A stretch of DNA of 64,000 nucleotides, from NCBI GenBank assembly GCA_003987725.1, contig RXJH01000004.1, positions 303,372 through 367,371 on the forward strand. Reading direction: 5' to 3'. The notes under the pieces are model-generated. The model saw only the letters and a list, made by a program, of their open reading frames with translations, did no database searches and had not been told where the DNA came from. Made by a program: the position numbers and the translations under genes. Shown here piece by piece: positions 9,863 to 19,107 of the stretch; the stretch's first letter is position 1, and every line of letters starts with the position of its first letter. This stretch comes from Hyphomicrobium sp. GTDB lineage: Bacteria > Pseudomonadota > Alphaproteobacteria > Rhizobiales > Hyphomicrobiaceae.

Positions 9863-11695
9863 TCAGGAATTCCGGGCCCAGTCGTCGCGGCCACGCAATT
9901 CGATTTCCGAGCGCGTGTGATGGTAGGCGGCTTCCATGATTTCACGGTGACGGCGCCAATCGAGCGCGCCCATTTCGGCGGGCGCCGGCGGGACAAGCAG
10001 CCAGTCGTAGGGCTCGAGGCAGCGCTCAAAGCTGCCGCGGTTGGCCATCAGGCTGCGGACCAGGACGGTTGCCGCTGACGGCGCGGGTGGAAGAGAACGC
10101 TTCGAAAACGGATTGAGGATGTGCCTGATGAGCTCGCCGCGTTTCGGAATGCTCGCGTAGTCGACGGAGAACTTCTGGCCTTCTCCGGCTTGAAAACTGA
10201 CGACGATATTCGGGCCGCGCTTCAGGCTGTGCATCGTCTCTATCGGCACGTTCGATATCACCGAGCCATCGACGAGCATGCGTCCGTCATCCGTATAGAG
10301 AGGCGGCAGGAGGCCCGGTATCGCGGCGCTTGCGCGAATGGCTTTCCATAGATGACCTCGCACGTGGACCTCGGTTTCGTAATTCGAAAGGTCGGCCGAG
10401 ACGGCGAAGTAGGGTTTCCAAAGATCCTCGATGCGGATGCTTCCGTACTCGCGTTCGAGATGGGCATCGAAATGCGTGTGATCGAGGAGGCCGTATTTCG
10501 GCAGCGTGTAGCGCGCCATCGCGCGTCCTTCGATGAACATGCGATGCACGCCGTCGTCGATGGCTTGAGGGTCCAGATCCTGGGCGAAGGCTGCCGCCAT
10601 CGCGGCGCCGCCGGATGTTCCGCCGACCATATCGAAGCCGATGCCAGCTTCGCGAAAGGCGCGGTAAACGCCGATGTGGGCCGCGCAATAAGCGCCGCCG
10701 CCGCAGGCAACGAAGCCGAGTGCGTTTCCGCTCAGAAACCGCCAGAGGCGCGCGATGTCTTCAGTATCACCTAGAGCCACGTGGTGGTGCATTGCAGGCT
10801 GGCGGTGCGTCAGCCAGTGGCGGGTGCCTTGCGCAACGCCGCGGCGGGCGTGGACGATGGCGAGCCTTCGAGCCGACGGCGGGTGGATCGATAATGCGAA
10901 GGCCTCGAGGCGGCCGAGCGGCACGGCCGAACCCACGGGCTCATCCAGCGGCGATGCGACGAGCAGCACCTCGTCGGCCTGGCGAACGGCTGTCTCGCTC
11001 CATGGCGTGAGTTCGGTGTCGGCGACAAATACGATCGTGCTGTAGCGGCTCTCGAGCGAATTCAGCGCTTCGGTGAATTCGAGGCACAATGCAGATGGGC
11101 GAGGGACGATATCGCCAATGGTGGCGCTCGAGACGACCAATGAATCGGATCGCGCAGTTGCCACCTTGATCAGCGCCCCCAGGAAGGCGGGAGGAACGAA
11201 CCCCGACGCTACTCCGACGATGGCAATCGTTCGCGGCCTTGGCCGTGCGTGCCTCGTGTCCATCGTGCTCTTCAAGGCAGCGCTGCGGCGCGTCTCGGCG
11301 GCGAGGCGATCGGCGAGCGTCGCGGTGATGGCGGTCCAGATCGCGGGTGAATCTTCCGAGATTGTATCGAAGTCGGCGCGAGTCAGGCGGACAACGATGC
11401 CATCGCGAATGGCCGTGACGGTCGCTGTTCTTGCGCCGCCGGCAAAGAACGCGATTTCGCCGATCGTCGAGCCCCGGGAGATTTCGGCGACAGTTCCAGG
11501 CTGGCCGTCGACTTCGACGGCAAAGCGGCCGGAGATGACAATGTAGAGGGCGTCGGCTGACTCGCCTTGGCGAACGACATGGTCGCCGCGCCGGACGAGA
11601 ACGGGCTGCAAGCGATCTTCGAGACGGCGAATGGCCTCCTCGGGAAGATCCTTGAAGGTGGCGACGCTTGAGAGCGTGAACCGCGTAGACGTCAT
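9863..11695 (-). CDS. NTE-like patatin phospholipase with cyclic-nucleotide-binding domain
   Basis: A 610-residue protein in three parts. Residues 10-130 form a cNMP-binding domain with a phosphate-binding cassette (GEIAFFAGGARTATV). Residues 155-315 form a Rossmann-like linker resembling a P-loop domain but without a Walker A. Residues 325-520 form the patatin domain with oxyanion loop GGGAYCAAHIG (332-342), GTSGG with Ser361 and DGS with Asp476. This is the neuropathy-target-esterase layout. There is no signal peptide, so it is probably cytoplasmic or peripheral. Family knowledge suggests lysophospholipase activity; control by a cyclic nucleotide is inference. Confidence 0.85.
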   Translation of the reverse strand: MTSTRFTLSSVATFKDLPEEAIRRLEDRLQPVLVRRGDHVVRQGESADALYIVISGRFAVEVDGQPGTVAEISRGSTIGEIAFFAGGARTATVTAIRDGIVVRLTRADFDTISEDSPAIWTAITATLADRLAAETRRSAALKSTMDTRHARPRPRTIAIVGVASGFVPPAFLGALIKVATARSDSLVVSSATIGDIVPRPSALCLEFTEALNSLESRYSTIVFVADTELTPWSETAVRQADEVLLVASPLDEPVGSAVPLGRLEAFALSIHPPSARRLAIVHARRGVAQGTRHWLTHRQPAMHHHVALGDTEDIARLWRFLSGNALGFVACGGGAYCAAHIGVYRAFREAGIGFDMVGGTSGGAAMAAAFAQDLDPQAIDDGVHRMFIEGRAMARYTLPKYGLLDHTHFDAHLEREYGSIRIEDLWKPYFAVSADLSNYETEVHVRGHLWKAIRASAAIPGLLPPLYTDDGRMLVDGSVISNVPIETMHSLKRGPNIVVSFQAGEGQKFSVDYASIPKRGELIRHILNPFSKRSLPPAPSAATVLVRSLMANRGSFERCLEPYDWLLVPPAPAEMGALDWRRHREIMEAAYHHTRSEIELRGRDDWARNS

Positions 11696-11796
11696 CAGGG
11701 CGCCGCATGGCAGGCTTTTCGAGCCTTATACCATAGCGGCGCCCCGATGATTGAAACGCTGCGTTGCGAAAAGCCAGACGAGCTTAACCGGCCAAA

Positions 11797-12387
11797 TCAG
11801 CCTGCCAGGGCCTCGACGTGCTCCCAGTTCACGAGATTGTCGAACCAGGCCTCAAGGTACTTCGGGCGGGCGTTGCGGTAGTCGATGTAATAGCTGTGCT
11901 CCCAGACGTCGACGCCGAGGATGGGCTTCGAACCGTACATCAGCGGGTTCTCGCCGTTCGGGGTCTTAACGACCTCGAGCTTGCCATCCTTGATGGCGAG
12001 CCAAGCCCAGCCCGAGCCGAACTGGCCCTTGCCGGCTTCGATGAAGTCGTTGCGGACCTTGTCGTATCCGCCGTAGCCGTCGACGAGCTTCTGGATGCTG
12101 CCCGGCAGTTTCTTGCCGCCGCCACCCTTCTTCATCCACTGCCAGAAATGAAGGTGATTGTAGTGCTGGCCGACGTTGTTGATCAGGCCGACGGCCTTAT
12201 CGGCGTAGGCATTCTTGACGATATCTTCGAGCGACTGGCCCTCGTACTTGGAGCCAGCAAGAAGCTTGTTGCCGTTGTCGACGTACGCCAGGTGATGCTT
12301 GTCGTGGTGGAACTCGAGCGTCTCCGCCGACATAAACGGTGCGAGGGCATCATAAGCGTAGGGAAGATCAGGTAGTTTCAGCGTCAT
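11797..12387 (-). CDS. sodB: Superoxide dismutase, iron type
   Basis: A 196-residue Fe/Mn-family SOD converting superoxide to hydrogen peroxide and oxygen. Metal ligands are visible: His27 in FHHDKHH, the His of HYNHLHFW, and Asp and His of DVWEHSYY. The Gln in 'NNVGQHYNH' sits where iron enzymes carry their active-site Gln, and the later MnSOD-type Gln is absent (TPNGENP), favouring iron. I chose the start at MTLKLPDLPY because it aligns with other SodB proteins; an ATG five codons upstream cannot be excluded. Transcribed leftward, out of a long intergenic region. Confidence 0.95.
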   Translation of the reverse strand: MTLKLPDLPYAYDALAPFMSAETLEFHHDKHHLAYVDNGNKLLAGSKYEGQSLEDIVKNAYADKAVGLINNVGQHYNHLHFWQWMKKGGGGKKLPGSIQKLVDGYGGYDKVRNDFIEAGKGQFGSGWAWLAIKDGKLEVVKTPNGENPLMYGSKPILGVDVWEHSYYIDYRNARPKYLEAWFDNLVNWEHVEALAG

Positions 12388-13159
12388 AGGACGACCACTC
12401 ATTGCGGTTGGGGGTGGATCGAAAGTCGCGGGAAAGTAACTTCAGCCGTGCGCTTGCACAAGACATGGGCTGAACCTGCCGTCCGCCCTCCGGTTCCCGC
12501 GTGCCGGCCGCCCGTCATCACGCCCGCACTTTCTTGCATTGCGGGAAAAGTGCGAGAGGGCGCCACCCTAAATGCGGGATTTCCCTATTGGCCAGAGCAA
12601 TTCCGCCCAAAACATTGCCCGATTGAGACGGTCGTGAATTCGAGGGGTTTTACCCAAATCGTCCGCTTGGAAATGCCGGAAGCCGTCCGGCAGCGTCCCG
12701 GTGAGCGTCTTTGCGTCCGCGGGTAATAAAAGGCTCGCTTGAATGACGATGTTATTGGAGCCGCCCTTATTAAGGGTAGGCCGCCCGGCTTATACCGATT
12801 TGTGATGTTCGGGTTGTGAGAAAATACATATCTGAGATTGCGAACCGCCGGTTTCGGATCTATTTTTCAACCCGCGCGTTTGCTCCGATATTCGTTTGTC
12901 AATATGAGACCGGCCGCTTTTCATTTATATATATGAAGCATCACGCATTATGAAATAAGACGTCGGCAGCCTAAAGGTCACCGAAATCGATCCGTCCTCG
13001 CATCAATAACTGTTTGCCGAAAATTCACGACTATTGATGAGTGTGCGTTGACAAGGTGACACATCGCGGAGATTTCTGCTGCGAGGGCTAACCGAAGTGG
13101 TTACACCGGCCGTCAGCATTCAATAGAGGTTTCAGTTAGTCATGCGAAAGGTTCAGAAG
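12388..13159. other. Long AT-richer intergenic region between sodB and the H-NS-like gene
   Basis: No convincing coding region; the one 92-codon frame on the plus strand has no ribosome-binding site or recognisable protein. The right half is notably AT-rich for this genome and contains a palindromic TTCAT-N8-ATGAA (12920-12937) with an alternating TA core. A TTGACA occurs near 13049, but I see no good -10 at standard spacing. It must hold the divergent promoters of sodB and the H-NS-like gene, and the AT-rich part is a plausible site for H-NS-type autoregulation. Confidence 0.5.
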
Positions 13160-13489
13160 ATGGCGGCGATCAATGTCGACAAGCTCTCGCTCAGAGATCT
13201 CGTCGAACTTGAATCCAAAGTGCAAAGAGCTATCGCCTTAGCTCGGGATCGGGAACGTTCCGAACTGAAAAAGAAAGTGGCCGATATGGCCGAGACGCAT
13301 GGATTTTCGGTTGCCGAATTGTTTGGCGGCGTGCGGGGGCGCGGGGCAGGAAAAAACAAGTCGGTCGGCGTTGCGAAGTACGCCAATCCGGAGAACAAAT
13401 CGGACACTTGGACCGGTCGTGGCCGGAAGCCCAACTGGTTGGTAGAGCGCCTGAGAAAGGGCGCAAAGCTCGCCGACTTTTCGATTTAA
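13160..13489 (+). CDS. H-NS/HvrA-family nucleoid-associated protein
   Basis: A 109-residue protein (115 if the ATG six codons earlier is used). An N-terminal coiled-coil region (about residues 5-50, LRDLVELESKVQRAIALARD) mediates oligomerisation in this family. The C-terminus carries the H-NS DNA-binding signature 'DTWTGRGRKPNWL'. Proteins of this type bind AT-rich DNA and silence or modulate transcription. It is monocistronic, behind a 770-base AT-rich region, and followed by an inverted repeat. The DNA-binding motif makes the family call firm; the regulon is unknown. Confidence 0.88.
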   Translation: MAAINVDKLSLRDLVELESKVQRAIALARDRERSELKKKVADMAETHGFSVAELFGGVRGRGAGKNKSVGVAKYANPENKSDTWTGRGRKPNWLVERLRKGAKLADFSI

Positions 13490-13528
13490 TCAATCTGACT
13501 ATTAGTCGGTCCGAGACTCAATTATTGC

Positions 13529-13570
13529 GAATAGGCGGCGATATTCCTGAGTGGATATAGCCGCCTATTC
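13529..13570. repeat. Inverted repeat downstream of the H-NS-like gene
   Basis: Perfect 11-bp arms GAATAGGCGGC and GCCGCCTATTC are separated by 20 bases. There is no T-tract immediately after, so a factor-independent terminator is doubtful; a Rho-dependent 3' stabilising hairpin or a dyad-binding site are alternatives. Confidence 0.5.
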
Positions 13571-13725
13571 CGCATACGCCTTAAATTGATTTTTCATTGG
13601 CTGCGAGCCTTTTTCTCGCCCTATCCGAATTGGTAAATAACGATCGCACCTTCCGACGTTTTGCGCGTGCAACTCGATCGGATTCAGCTCCCGGCGGGAC
13701 GGGATTTTGATATTCGTCGCAGGTC

Positions 13726-13752
13726 TTAGCACTCACCTATTGACAGTGCTAG
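13726..13752 (+). promoter_or_regulatory. CIRCE element (HrcA operator) of groESL
   Basis: TTAGCACTC-N9-CAGTGCTAG matches the CIRCE consensus TTAGCACTC-N9-GAGTGCTAA in 16 of 18 arm positions. HrcA repressor binding here would keep groESL low in the absence of heat stress. The element overlaps the -35 box of the promoter below. hrcA itself is not in the window. Confidence 0.93.
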
Positions 13753-13768
13753 CAGGGGCCCGCATATA
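13740..13768 (+). promoter_or_regulatory. Sigma-70-type promoter of groESL
   Basis: TTGACA and CATATA are separated by exactly 17 bases, and the -35 box lies inside the CIRCE dyad, so HrcA would block polymerase directly. Just downstream, GCCCG-N7-CGGGC (13769-13785) could form a hairpin at the 5' end of the mRNA. Confidence 0.75.
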
Positions 13769-13893
13769 GCCCGCAGTGCTCGGGCTTCACAGGAACCGGT
13801 CACGGTTTAGCTAGGTGAGTTTTTCATCCTTCGGACGATTGCTCGCCGGGCCCACAGCCATAGAATTGTTCATCAAATCATGAGGTTATTCCC

Positions 13894-14208
13894 ATGACGT
13901 TCCGTCCGCTCCACGATCGTGTTGTCGTGAAACGTATCGAGGAAGAGTCGAAGACCGCAGGCGGGATCATCATCCCCGATACCGCCAAGGAAAAGCCGCA
14001 GCAGGGCGAAGTCGTTGCTGTTGGTCCCGGCGCTCGCGACGAAGCGGGTAAGGTCAATCCCCTCGACGTCAAGGTCGGCGACCGCGTTCTGTTCGGCAAG
14101 TGGTCGGGTAGCGAGGTCAAGATCGACGGCGAAGATCTCCTGATCATGAAGGAGAGCGACATTCTCGGCGTGCTCTCGGCTCCCGCGAAATCCAAAGCCG
14201 CCGCTTAA
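13894..14208 (+). CDS. groES: Co-chaperonin GroES
   Basis: A 104-residue Hsp10 with the typical opening '[16 protein letters not shown]', the mobile-loop region '[19 protein letters not shown]' and the roof region. It caps the GroEL ring during ATP-driven folding in the cytoplasm. A GAGG site precedes the ATG. The gene is 44 bases upstream of groEL and shares the CIRCE-controlled promoter about 130 bases upstream. Confidence 0.98.
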   Translation: MTFRPLHDRVVVKRIEEESKTAGGIIIPDTAKEKPQQGEVVAVGPGARDEAGKVNPLDVKVGDRVLFGKWSGSEVKIDGEDLLIMKESDILGVLSAPAKSKAAA

Positions 14209-14240
14209 TTATCCGTCCCCCCAATCTCAGCACAGCTTAG

Positions 14241-15899
<1,659 letters not shown>

Positions 15900-15966
15900 G
15901 AAGTCCTTGCGCGGCGCCCGCGGCTCTCCTTCGTCGAGCCGGCCGCAAAACCCAGTCAGAAATAAT

Positions 15967-15997
15967 GAAAGCCCCGCAGCGATGCGGGGCTTTTTTG
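15967..15997 (+). terminator. Rho-independent terminator of groESL
   Basis: Stem GCCCCGC/GCGGGGC with a 6-base loop, flanked by AAA and six Ts. A copy matching at 30 of 31 positions lies inverted at 16960-16990, on the other side of the sugar-transferase gene. Confidence 0.92.
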
Positions 15998-16092
15998 CGA
16001 ATATTTCTGCGGAAATGCGTGGTCGCCGATTGTCATTTGTTCGCCACGGATCCAAGGGACTATCCGCAATCTGATTTTTACGGAATTCCTTG

Positions 16093-16893
16093 ATGCTTTT
16101 TTCGTTTTGGTCCGGCGGCGTGACCTGGATGGAGCGCCTCTGTGTTGCCTCGGCCAAGGCCATTGGCGAAGAGATCGTTGTTTTCACCTATGAAGATCCG
16201 GAGACGCTTTCCGACAAGCTCGGATGCCGCGTTCTGGATGCCGCCTCCGTTTTCAGTACGTCCGACAGGGAGGAGCTTCTTCGGTTGGGCGCCCCGCACT
16301 TTTCCGATCTCTTTCGGCTTGAGGGCATTGCGCAGGGATGTGGGACCTGGACCGATCTTGATGTGATCTACGTTAAGCCGCTTCCCGAATCCGAATATGT
16401 TTTCGGCTGGCAGAATGAAGACCGGATCGGGAATTCCGTGCTTCGTCTGCCGCCGGACAGCGAGCTTCTCAAGCGATATCTGGCGTTTTGCCGTAAGCGG
16501 CCGATGCATCGCTTCGTCATGCCCTGGATGCCTTGGCCGACGAAATGCAGTCGGCTCATCAAGGGCATCGGGGCCGCGGCAATCGGCGTTCGTCTTCCCG
16601 CGCCGAAGTATGGCCCGGCGGCGTTGACGTATTTCGCAAAGCTTTGCGAAGCCGACCGCCTCGCGCTACCCAGCAAGGTTCTTTATCCGTTGCCAATCAG
16701 GGGACCGGCCATCAAGCACGTCCTGGAGCCGGGTTTCGTCGAGTCGCTCATTGCGCCGGAGACCGTGTGCGTGCACCTTTGGCGCTCGACGTTCGACGGG
16801 GTCCACGGGTTTGCTCTGCCTAAAACAGGCTGGCTGGCCGATAGGGTCGACGCGCTGCTGCCCGCGCTTAGGGAGCCTGCCGTCTCTCTTTAG
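16093..16893 (+). CDS. Glycosyltransferase with DXD motif (sugar-transferase, GT32-like)
   Basis: A 266-residue protein with N-terminal 'FSFWSGGVTWMERLC' and, near residue 88, the motif TDLDV, which matches the metal/nucleotide-sugar-binding DXD of the 'Gly_transf_sug' and alpha-1,4-glycosyltransferase families. The preceding 'FSDLFRLEGIAQGCGTW' fits the helix before DXD in these enzymes. No signal peptide or membrane segment. Probably adds a sugar to a glycan or lipid at the cytoplasmic membrane; donor and acceptor unknown. It is a single gene framed by two near-identical terminators, with no other polysaccharide genes nearby. Confidence 0.7.
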   Translation: MLFSFWSGGVTWMERLCVASAKAIGEEIVVFTYEDPETLSDKLGCRVLDAASVFSTSDREELLRLGAPHFSDLFRLEGIAQGCGTWTDLDVIYVKPLPESEYVFGWQNEDRIGNSVLRLPPDSELLKRYLAFCRKRPMHRFVMPWMPWPTKCSRLIKGIGAAAIGVRLPAPKYGPAALTYFAKLCEADRLALPSKVLYPLPIRGPAIKHVLEPGFVESLIAPETVCVHLWRSTFDGVHGFALPKTGWLADRVDALLPALREPAVSL

Positions 16894-16959
16894 GTCACTC
16901 CAGGCGGCATCGGGCGAGGGCATGACGTTTTCGTCGTGCGCGTTCGTGCCAGCCAAGAA

Positions 16960-16990
16960 CAAAAAAGCCCCGCATCGCTGCGAGGCTTTC
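16960..16990 (-). terminator. Terminator of the leftward secreted-protein gene, inverted copy of the groESL terminator
   Basis: Read on the minus strand it is AAAGCCTCGC, loop, GCGGGGCTTTTTT. It differs from the groESL terminator at only one position of 31 and stands in opposite orientation. It ends the gene at 17028-17471; on the plus strand it could also stop the glycosyltransferase transcript, with a poorer T-tract. Confidence 0.85.
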
Positions 16991-17027
16991 GTTATTTTTC
17001 TTATTGAAGTGTCGGCGAAATAGCGCG

Positions 17028-17471
17028 TCAGCGAACGACGAAGCCATTCGTCGATGGCAAGTGCTCATCCTGGGCCCAATACGACACGTCCTTCTCGGCA
17101 TCGAACGCCGTGCCACCGTCTTGCGCCCGATAGATCGAGATCCAAAGTTTGTCGCCGGACTTCGCTTCGGTTTTGAGAGGAATTTTTATATCGCGGTGAT
17201 CGCCGGGCTCGACAGCGACGGAGCCAAGCGCCTTGCCGGTGTGTCGGCCATTCTGGTCGCTGCCGTAGACTACGGCGTGGCTCTTATCCGGAGCGAAAAT
17301 ATAAGAAAGCTTGACGGCGGAGCCGTCGATTTTCTGATCGAACACGATCACCGATGCCGGATGTTTCACGGCCGCGGCGTCTCCCTGTTCCTGCACGGCA
17401 GAAGCTGGCTGGCTCATAGCGAAAGCGGCAAATGCCAGTGCGATGGCAGGGAACTTCAGACTTATCGACAT
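17028..17471 (-). CDS. Secreted protein, possibly DUF7282-like
   Basis: A 147-residue protein with a signal peptide ending ASA (about residue 26). The mature part has no cysteine and a beta-rich pattern: 'VIVFDQKIDGSAVKLSYIFAPD', 'HTGKALGSVAVEPGDHRDIKIPL' and 'KLWISIYRAQDGGTAFDAEKD'. This resembles the extracellular DUF7282 pattern as I remember it; the match is tentative. An AAGGAG site precedes two consecutive ATGs, and the second has the better 6-base spacing. Single gene with its own terminator. Location periplasmic or secreted; function unknown. Confidence 0.65.
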   Translation of the reverse strand: MSISLKFPAIALAFAAFAMSQPASAVQEQGDAAAVKHPASVIVFDQKIDGSAVKLSYIFAPDKSHAVVYGSDQNGRHTGKALGSVAVEPGDHRDIKIPLKTEAKSGDKLWISIYRAQDGGTAFDAEKDVSYWAQDEHLPSTNGFVVR

Positions 17472-17938
17472 CATAGGCTCCTTTGGATCTGGCGGCGATG
17501 TGTGTCGCCGTCGATTGCGGATCCTTCCGAGTTGGGGCCCGGATGTCGCACATTCAATCGAAGCGATGATAAACTGACCTCACGATCCCGCGAGCGAAGC
17601 GTGAGCGGTGTAGCGCGTGCGTTTTTTGGCCGGACCCGGCGTCGCGCTGGTTGATGAGAATTGCCGGAGCGACTCGCGCAGAGCGGGCGCGGGTGCTCTG
17701 TGCGTGATGGGTGTTGTTCGTCGCGCTCGAACGTGGAACCGCAGCACCAAGCGCCGCCATCGCAAGGTGCAATTTATAGCTGTGTACAGTCTGTCGCACC
17801 TGTTCGCACTGAACAGAATTCCTGTACATTTATTCTTGCGCATTACTGCAAAATCTGAAGACGAGCGTCCGCATGAACAGTCATGCGCAGGCGAAGGGGA
17901 TGCTTTTTCTCTGAACACCAAGACAAAGGGAAGAATAG
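17472..17938. other. Intergenic region with a palindrome before the Ala/Glu-rich gene
   Basis: Divergent region of about 470 bases with no supportable gene; short frames here lack start signals and recognisable protein. It contains a perfect dyad CGCATGA-ACAG-TCATGCG at 17870-17887, about 50 bases before the next ATG, which could be an operator or an mRNA hairpin. Confidence 0.45.
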
Positions 17939-18694
17939 ATGTCGGCCGATATCCTGTCCAAGCTCAAGACGTTACACGACGATGTTCGAGCGCGCATTGA
18001 GGCGTCGCCAGACTTCAAGGCCATGAAAGCCGTCGAACGAGCCATCGGCGAGCTTTCGGAAGTTGTCGCCGAAGCAACCGCACCGCACAGCGAGCCTGCT
18101 GCTGCGGAACCGGCAGCGGAGGCAGCCCCAGAGGTTGTGGCTGAAGCGGCCGTAGAGGCTGCTCCAGAGGCTGCCCCAGCAGCCGCAGAAGAGCCTGCGG
18201 CTGCGGAAGCCGCTCCGGAAGCGGCGGCTGAGCCGGCGGCAGAAGCCGCTCCTGAGGCTGCTCCGGCAGCAGAATCGGAGGTGGCAACGGAGGCAGCCGA
18301 GGCAGCGCCTGAGGCTGCTGCCGAAGAGGCTCCCGCGGCGGAGGCGCCTGTCGAGGCTGCTGCTGAAGAGGCTCCTGCAGCGGAGGCACTTGCCGAAGCT
18401 GCTACCGAAGCTCCGGCCGCTGAAGCCGTAGCCGAGGAAGCGGCGGCTGCGCCTGAGGCTCCGGCGGCGGAGGCTGCCGTCGAGGAGGCTCCGGCAGCTG
18501 AAGCTGCAACGGCCGAAGCCCCTGCGGCAGAGCCCGCAGCGGAAGCGGCTGCGTCCGAGGCCGCCGAAGCTGAAGAAGCTCCAAAGGCTCCGATCGAAAT
18601 CCCGGCCGAAGACAAGCCTTTGGTCGCGGCGATCGTCGCGAACGGGGCGGCGACGCCGTCTGATGCGGCCACGACAACTTCAAGTGCTTCTTAA
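17939..18694 (+). CDS. Ala/Glu/Pro-rich low-complexity acidic protein
   Basis: A 251-residue protein. Residues 1-45 (LSKLKTLHDDVRARIEASPDFKAMKAVERAIGEL, broken here for length at DDV) form a normal amphipathic helical domain. Residues 50-215 are almost only Ala, Glu, Pro and Val in irregular repeats of EAAPEAAP and EEAPAAEA type. Residues 216-251 are Ser/Thr/Ala-rich. No signal peptide or membrane segment. GGGAAG precedes the ATG and a strong terminator follows. Such strings can form acidic disordered linkers or long helices; the function is unknown. The repeat region may vary in length between strains. Confidence 0.7.
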   Translation: MSADILSKLKTLHDDVRARIEASPDFKAMKAVERAIGELSEVVAEATAPHSEPAAAEPAAEAAPEVVAEAAVEAAPEAAPAAAEEPAAAEAAPEAAAEPAAEAAPEAAPAAESEVATEAAEAAPEAAAEEAPAAEAPVEAAAEEAPAAEALAEAATEAPAAEAVAEEAAAAPEAPAAEAAVEEAPAAEAATAEAPAAEPAAEAAASEAAEAEEAPKAPIEIPAEDKPLVAAIVANGAATPSDAATTTSSAS

Positions 18695-18722
18695 GGGAAC
18701 ATCGGGGTCACTCTCACGACGG

Positions 18723-18751
18723 AAGCCCCGGCAGGGAGAGCCGGGGCTTTT
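18723..18751 (+). terminator. Rho-independent terminator
   Basis: A 10-bp stem AAGCCCCGGC/GCCGGGGCTT with a 7-base loop and a short T run, ending the Ala/Glu-rich gene. Confidence 0.88.
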
Positions 18752-18887
18752 GCGCGGATGCGAAACGAGCGAGCGCGCGCGATGTTGGTGGGAACCTCGC
18801 GGGCGATACTGAATTCGAGGGTTGAGAGCAGACGACGGCGTTTCGTCGAAGGCCGAAGATTGACCTGACAGCCGAGGAGGCTCAGCC

Positions 18888-19070
18888 ATGAATGCGGTCG
18901 AAGTTCATGATCATGCCCGCAAACTTTATGGAGCCCGTGGACCCAAAGCGCTGGCGGAAGCGGCGGAGATGGTGCGCCGGTACGCTCAAAGCGGAGATAA
19001 GGGACGCGCCGAAGATTGGCGGCGCATTCAAGCGGCGCTGAAGGAGCTGATCGGGCCAAGGGTCAGCTGA
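18888..19070 (+). CDS. Small hypothetical protein
   Basis: A 60-residue mostly helical protein (MNAVEVHDHARKLYGARGPK, then 'EAAEMVRRYAQSGDKGRAEDW' trimmed at its ends). A strong GAGGAGG site 7 bases before the ATG supports translation. Charge is mixed, with no cysteine and no membrane segment. I recall short proteins like this in other Hyphomicrobiales but know no function. It converges with btaB. Confidence 0.6.
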   Translation: MNAVEVHDHARKLYGARGPKALAEAAEMVRRYAQSGDKGRAEDWRRIQAALKELIGPRVS

Positions 19071-19107
19071 GTGCCGGCAGATATTTTTCCGGTGAATATT
19101 TTTCCGC

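Noticed and set aside
12448..12726. 92-codon frame in the sodB-H-NS gap
   Set aside because: No ribosome-binding site, Pro/Arg-rich, no recognised domain.
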